DNA of 64,000 nt from a bacterium (GTDB lineage Bacteria > Zixibacteria > MSB-5A5 > GN15 > FEB-12), in contig JADJGQ010000005.1 of assembly GCA_016708025.1 (NCBI GenBank), positions 186,001 through 250,000 on the forward strand, in the 5' to 3' direction. The position numbers and the translations under genes were made by a program. Under the pieces are notes generated by a model. That model searched no databases. It was not told the origin of the DNA and was given only the letters and a program-made list of their open reading frames with translations. Of the stretch, positions 62,114 through 64,000 are shown piece after piece. Numbering within the stretch: the first letter of the stretch is position 1; every line of letters starts with the position of its first letter.

Positions 62114-63193
62114 TTAAACAAGAAGCGCCAAGTCTCGCTGCCTGTTCCTTGTACAGGCTCTTTTGCCAAACGCTTGTTGGGCCGCTAAGCTGGCAGCTAC
62201 CTTTGAGTCCTTCAACTCCTTCTGCTTCGTCTTCAGCAATTGCACAGATTCGTCGGAGCATATTTGCCGGACCTGACCGAGCGTCAAGCGCAATTGTTGG
62301 ATTCTGGAGCACAGTCGTTTCCAAATAGCCGCTTCCTTTGTCGGGTCCTGCGCTCTAAGCCTGACCAACTCCTTTCGGAGCTCTTCCAATCGTTTAGCAT
62401 CAGATTCGGGAAAAGGTGTCCGTTCGTCAATGAGGTCTTCTGTAGTGTCGGCTGATACTACCGGAATAGGCTTGCCCTCACCAACTAAGTCTTTCATGAT
62501 ATCAGGATCCTTTGGGAGTGCATGGATTTCGCCGTTTATCCTGAGTTGAAGTGCTCTACACAAACCCGCTAGTTTTTCAAACACATCAAGGCCGTATGGG
62601 ATATATCTGACTTCGTTTGCTTCATCGACATACAAACGCGCTGTCTGCGCGTCAAAAACCGCGATGTTTGCTAGACACTCGGGCGGTGTTTCACCATCAC
62701 TCCATTGCAGTGCTTCTTCTGGTTTACCGTCAATTTCTGCATAAATGTCTGCTTGCGCCGGTTCTTTAGAAGCTGTAGCCGCAAAGACGTTTGGATAAAT
62801 GAGTGCAGTCGCTCCGCGCGCTCTACAGGCTCGTTTCAGAATTCGTGAATATCCAGACTTACCAGCGGCATTGTCACCGTAGACAATTGTGACACCTCGA
62901 TAGCTAAAACGAAGTGGTGCATCGCTAACAATGGCGTTGACATTCTTAGTTGGAAGCAATCCCTTTAGTACAGTATGCTTCTGATGTACCGTTCCGGAAG
63001 CAACGTGATCCTTTCCAAACGGAATCGGCACGGTCTCACTGGTGCTCATGCCATTTTCGACCTTGAGCAATTCATAGACTTCTATGATATCCGTTTCAGA
63101 GATAGTCCGGTTTACCCAAATGCGACGTACCGCGTCAGCTTGCCAAGCGGGTAGCGTCTTAGCCCATGTGATGAGTTCTTCTACGACTTTCAT
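62114..63193 (-). CDS. N-terminal part of a PrrC/RloC-type AAA_13 ATPase (gene frameshifted)
   Basis: A 359-residue frame from ATG 63193. A helical N-terminus (about 90 residues) leads to Walker A YGDNAAGKSGYSRIL (residues 105-119, Lys112) and then a coiled-coil start (residues 255-340). After AAQQAFGK the frame goes wrong: one extra A in a run of four near 62168 hides the expected EPVQGTGSETWRFLF in the next frame. A second, one-base loss near 62058 then restores the frame of 60518-62038. So this is one gene with two compensating indels. It is first in an operon with the DUF4365-like gene. Confidence 0.7.
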   Translation of the reverse strand: MKVVEELITWAKTLPAWQADAVRRIWVNRTISETDIIEVYELLKVENGMSTSETVPIPFGKDHVASGTVHQKHTVLKGLLPTKNVNAIVSDAPLRFSYRGVTIVYGDNAAGKSGYSRILKRACRARGATALIYPNVFAATASKEPAQADIYAEIDGKPEEALQWSDGETPPECLANIAVFDAQTARLYVDEANEVRYIPYGLDVFEKLAGLCRALQLRINGEIHALPKDPDIMKDLVGEGKPIPVVSADTTEDLIDERTPFPESDAKRLEELRKELVRLRAQDPTKEAAIWKRLCSRIQQLRLTLGQVRQICSDESVQLLKTKQKELKDSKVAASLAAQQAFGKRACTRNRQRDLALLV

Positions 63194-63335
63194 ATTCCCC
63201 CAAGCCAGTTGGTTATTACTGACAAAATGTCTTATTACTGAGACTAATTATAACTGCTCCAGCCGATACAGGCAACCACTAAACCAAATGTGGAAGCAGC
63301 CTGTGCTGCGGAAACGTCGATATGAGAAATGGTAG

Positions 63336-63372
63336 CGAAAAAATGCCCCGAAATCACTGGGATCCCGGGGCA
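63336..63372 (-). terminator. Terminator of the gene at 63400-63558
   Basis: Stem ATGCCCCG / CGGGGCAT with a 15-base loop, followed on the minus strand by TTTTTC. Confidence 0.75.
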
Positions 63373-63399
63373 TCGGTACAGAAAGAATAGTGCACAACG

Positions 63400-63558
63400 C
63401 TACCATTCGATCACACGGTAGTCTGACACAGGGTGCTCGTCGGCGTAAGCCTCTGCCAGCGCCCGGGTGTTGAACAGCATGGTACAATCGGAATCCGATT
63501 GTAGGACGATATTATGTATCCCAGCAAAAGTTTCGACGACAATTAGGTATCTATGCAT
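63400..63558 (-). CDS. Small hypothetical protein
   Basis: A 52-residue protein from ATG 63558 (MHRYLIVVETFAG), ending YADEHPVSDYRVIEW. It is mixed alpha/beta and soluble. AGGCGG lies about 9 bases upstream, and a terminator follows, so it is a plausible real gene. The frame is open further to 63753 but overlaps the next gene there. Family unknown. Confidence 0.5.
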   Translation of the reverse strand: MHRYLIVVETFAGIHNIVLQSDSDCTMLFNTRALAEAYADEHPVSDYRVIEW

Positions 63559-63653
63559 TGGAGCCGCCTGCAATCCGAGCGAAACGAATGGCAGTCTCGA
63601 ATGCTGGGGTACTGCGTTTTCGACCTGAAAACAGGACTGATTGGTATTCCCCG

Positions 63654-63917
63654 TCAGCATAGCAATGCCCCCGCCCTCCGTTCCAGGCTGACCCGTGCGT
63701 CTATGTGCGGAAGCGAGCGAGCGGAAGCTGTCAGCCCCTGTACCATTCTCCAAAGAGTTGACGGATCGTCGCCATCCTGCAAAGCCGTTGCATGGGCAAG
63801 AAATACCTCCTTCTGCGAGAATGGTTTTGAGGCAAACCAGGCAATCACCTCATCGACCGTCTTTCCAACGGGCTTATACATAGCCTTATGGACCATATTC
63901 GAGATGGTATCCGACAT
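63654..63917 (-). CDS. Small hypothetical protein
   Basis: An 87-residue protein from ATG 63917, helical at the start (VDEVIAWFASKPFSQKEVFLAHATAL) and ending SLPHIDARVSLERRAGALLC. The last part (LWRMVQGLTASARSLPHIDARVSLER in pieces) resembles the C-terminus of DUF932-type plasmid proteins, so it may be a stand-alone remnant. CAGGG precedes the ATG. Low certainty on function. Confidence 0.45.
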   Translation of the reverse strand: MSDTISNMVHKAMYKPVGKTVDEVIAWFASKPFSQKEVFLAHATALQDGDDPSTLWRMVQGLTASARSLPHIDARVSLERRAGALLC

Positions 63918-64000
63918 GACCCTGCTTTCCACGGAACGATTGATACAGGTTATGGCAGCGTGAGATTTCCTGCGCTTCGAGTCGCTCCCCCAGAATGCGG
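63886..64000 (-). CDS. Possible 3' end of a gene running in from the right
   Basis: The minus-strand frame entering at 63999 is open for 37 codons (RILGERLEAQEISRCHN, then SFRGKQGHVGYHLEYGP) and stops at 63886, overlapping the start of the next gene by 32 bases. It could be the C-terminus of an upstream gene. Too short to judge. Confidence 0.25.
   Translation of the reverse strand, partial: RILGERLEAQEISRCHNLYQSFRGKQGHVGYHLEYGP

Noticed and set aside
1..64000. CRISPR arrays or transposase genes with terminal inverted repeats
   Set aside because: No regularly spaced repeats and no IS transposase were found. The repeats at 31-33 kb are only two copies with unique content between.
20375..64000. 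A second copy of the tRNA-Arg 3' end marking the right attachment site
   Set aside because: I looked for the T-arm and acceptor sequence downstream and saw no copy; short TTCGAAC matches belong to the GTTCGAAC motif instead.

Overview
The window looks like part of a Gram-negative bacterial chromosome from the FCB superphylum, with candidate phylum Zixibacteria or a close relative as my best guess. The reasons are an LPS heptose epimerase, a secreted S8 protease with PKD and dockerin-like C-terminal repeats, a FlgD-Ig/type IX-like C-terminal domain, a kinase fused to a PD40 propeller and a multihaem cytochrome complex. The lineage is an inference from gene content; no rRNA gene is present.

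Positions 1-20375 are ordinary chromosome. In order: the 5' end of a type IV pilin-like gene; a secreted subtilase; an operon of a degenerate signal-peptidase-like membrane protein and a HAD phosphatase, with an M29 aminopeptidase behind; a C-terminal processing protease; a Ser/Thr kinase with a beta-propeller; an rlmN operon with a secreted protein and a lipoprotein; tRNA-Pro and an rlmI-like methyltransferase; a three-gene membrane redox complex (ferredoxin, NrfD/HybB-like subunit, about 13-haem cytochrome c); hldD; and tRNA-Arg(UCT).

From tRNA-Arg to the right edge lies an accessory region, probably an integrative element with further insertions. It starts with a tyrosine integrase directly behind the tRNA. 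Next come two replication-relaxation family genes (one paired with a TraD-like coupling ATPase), a second tyrosine recombinase, a RuvC-like resolvase operon and a large serine recombinase broken by several indels. The right end of the element is not visible.

From 31.3 to 38.7 kb, four copies of a 22-bp motif with core GTTCGAAC punctuate the cargo. Two of them begin imperfect 235-bp repeats, each leading into very short Gly/His/Asp-rich peptide genes with strong ribosome-binding sites and near-identical terminators. A membrane micropeptide, a methyltransferase-cupin pair and a 991-residue STAND ATPase with TPR repeats follow. This cluster is the best candidate for something undescribed.

From 39 to 64 kb the region is a conflict and defence island: a 2757-residue secreted RHS toxin with a coupled lipoprotein (candidate immunity protein); an SBBP-repeat secreted protein; a Gabija-like pair (OLD/TOPRIM nuclease plus UvrD-like helicase); a ubiquitin-like conjugation operon led by a LexA-like S24 regulator that appears to be leaderless; a class II Fic protein behind an array of GTAAAC half-sites; and a PrrC/RloC-type ATPase (frameshifted twice) beside a PD-(D/E)XK-like protein. 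The Ubl operon and Fic gene are transcribed divergently from one 194-bp intergenic region.
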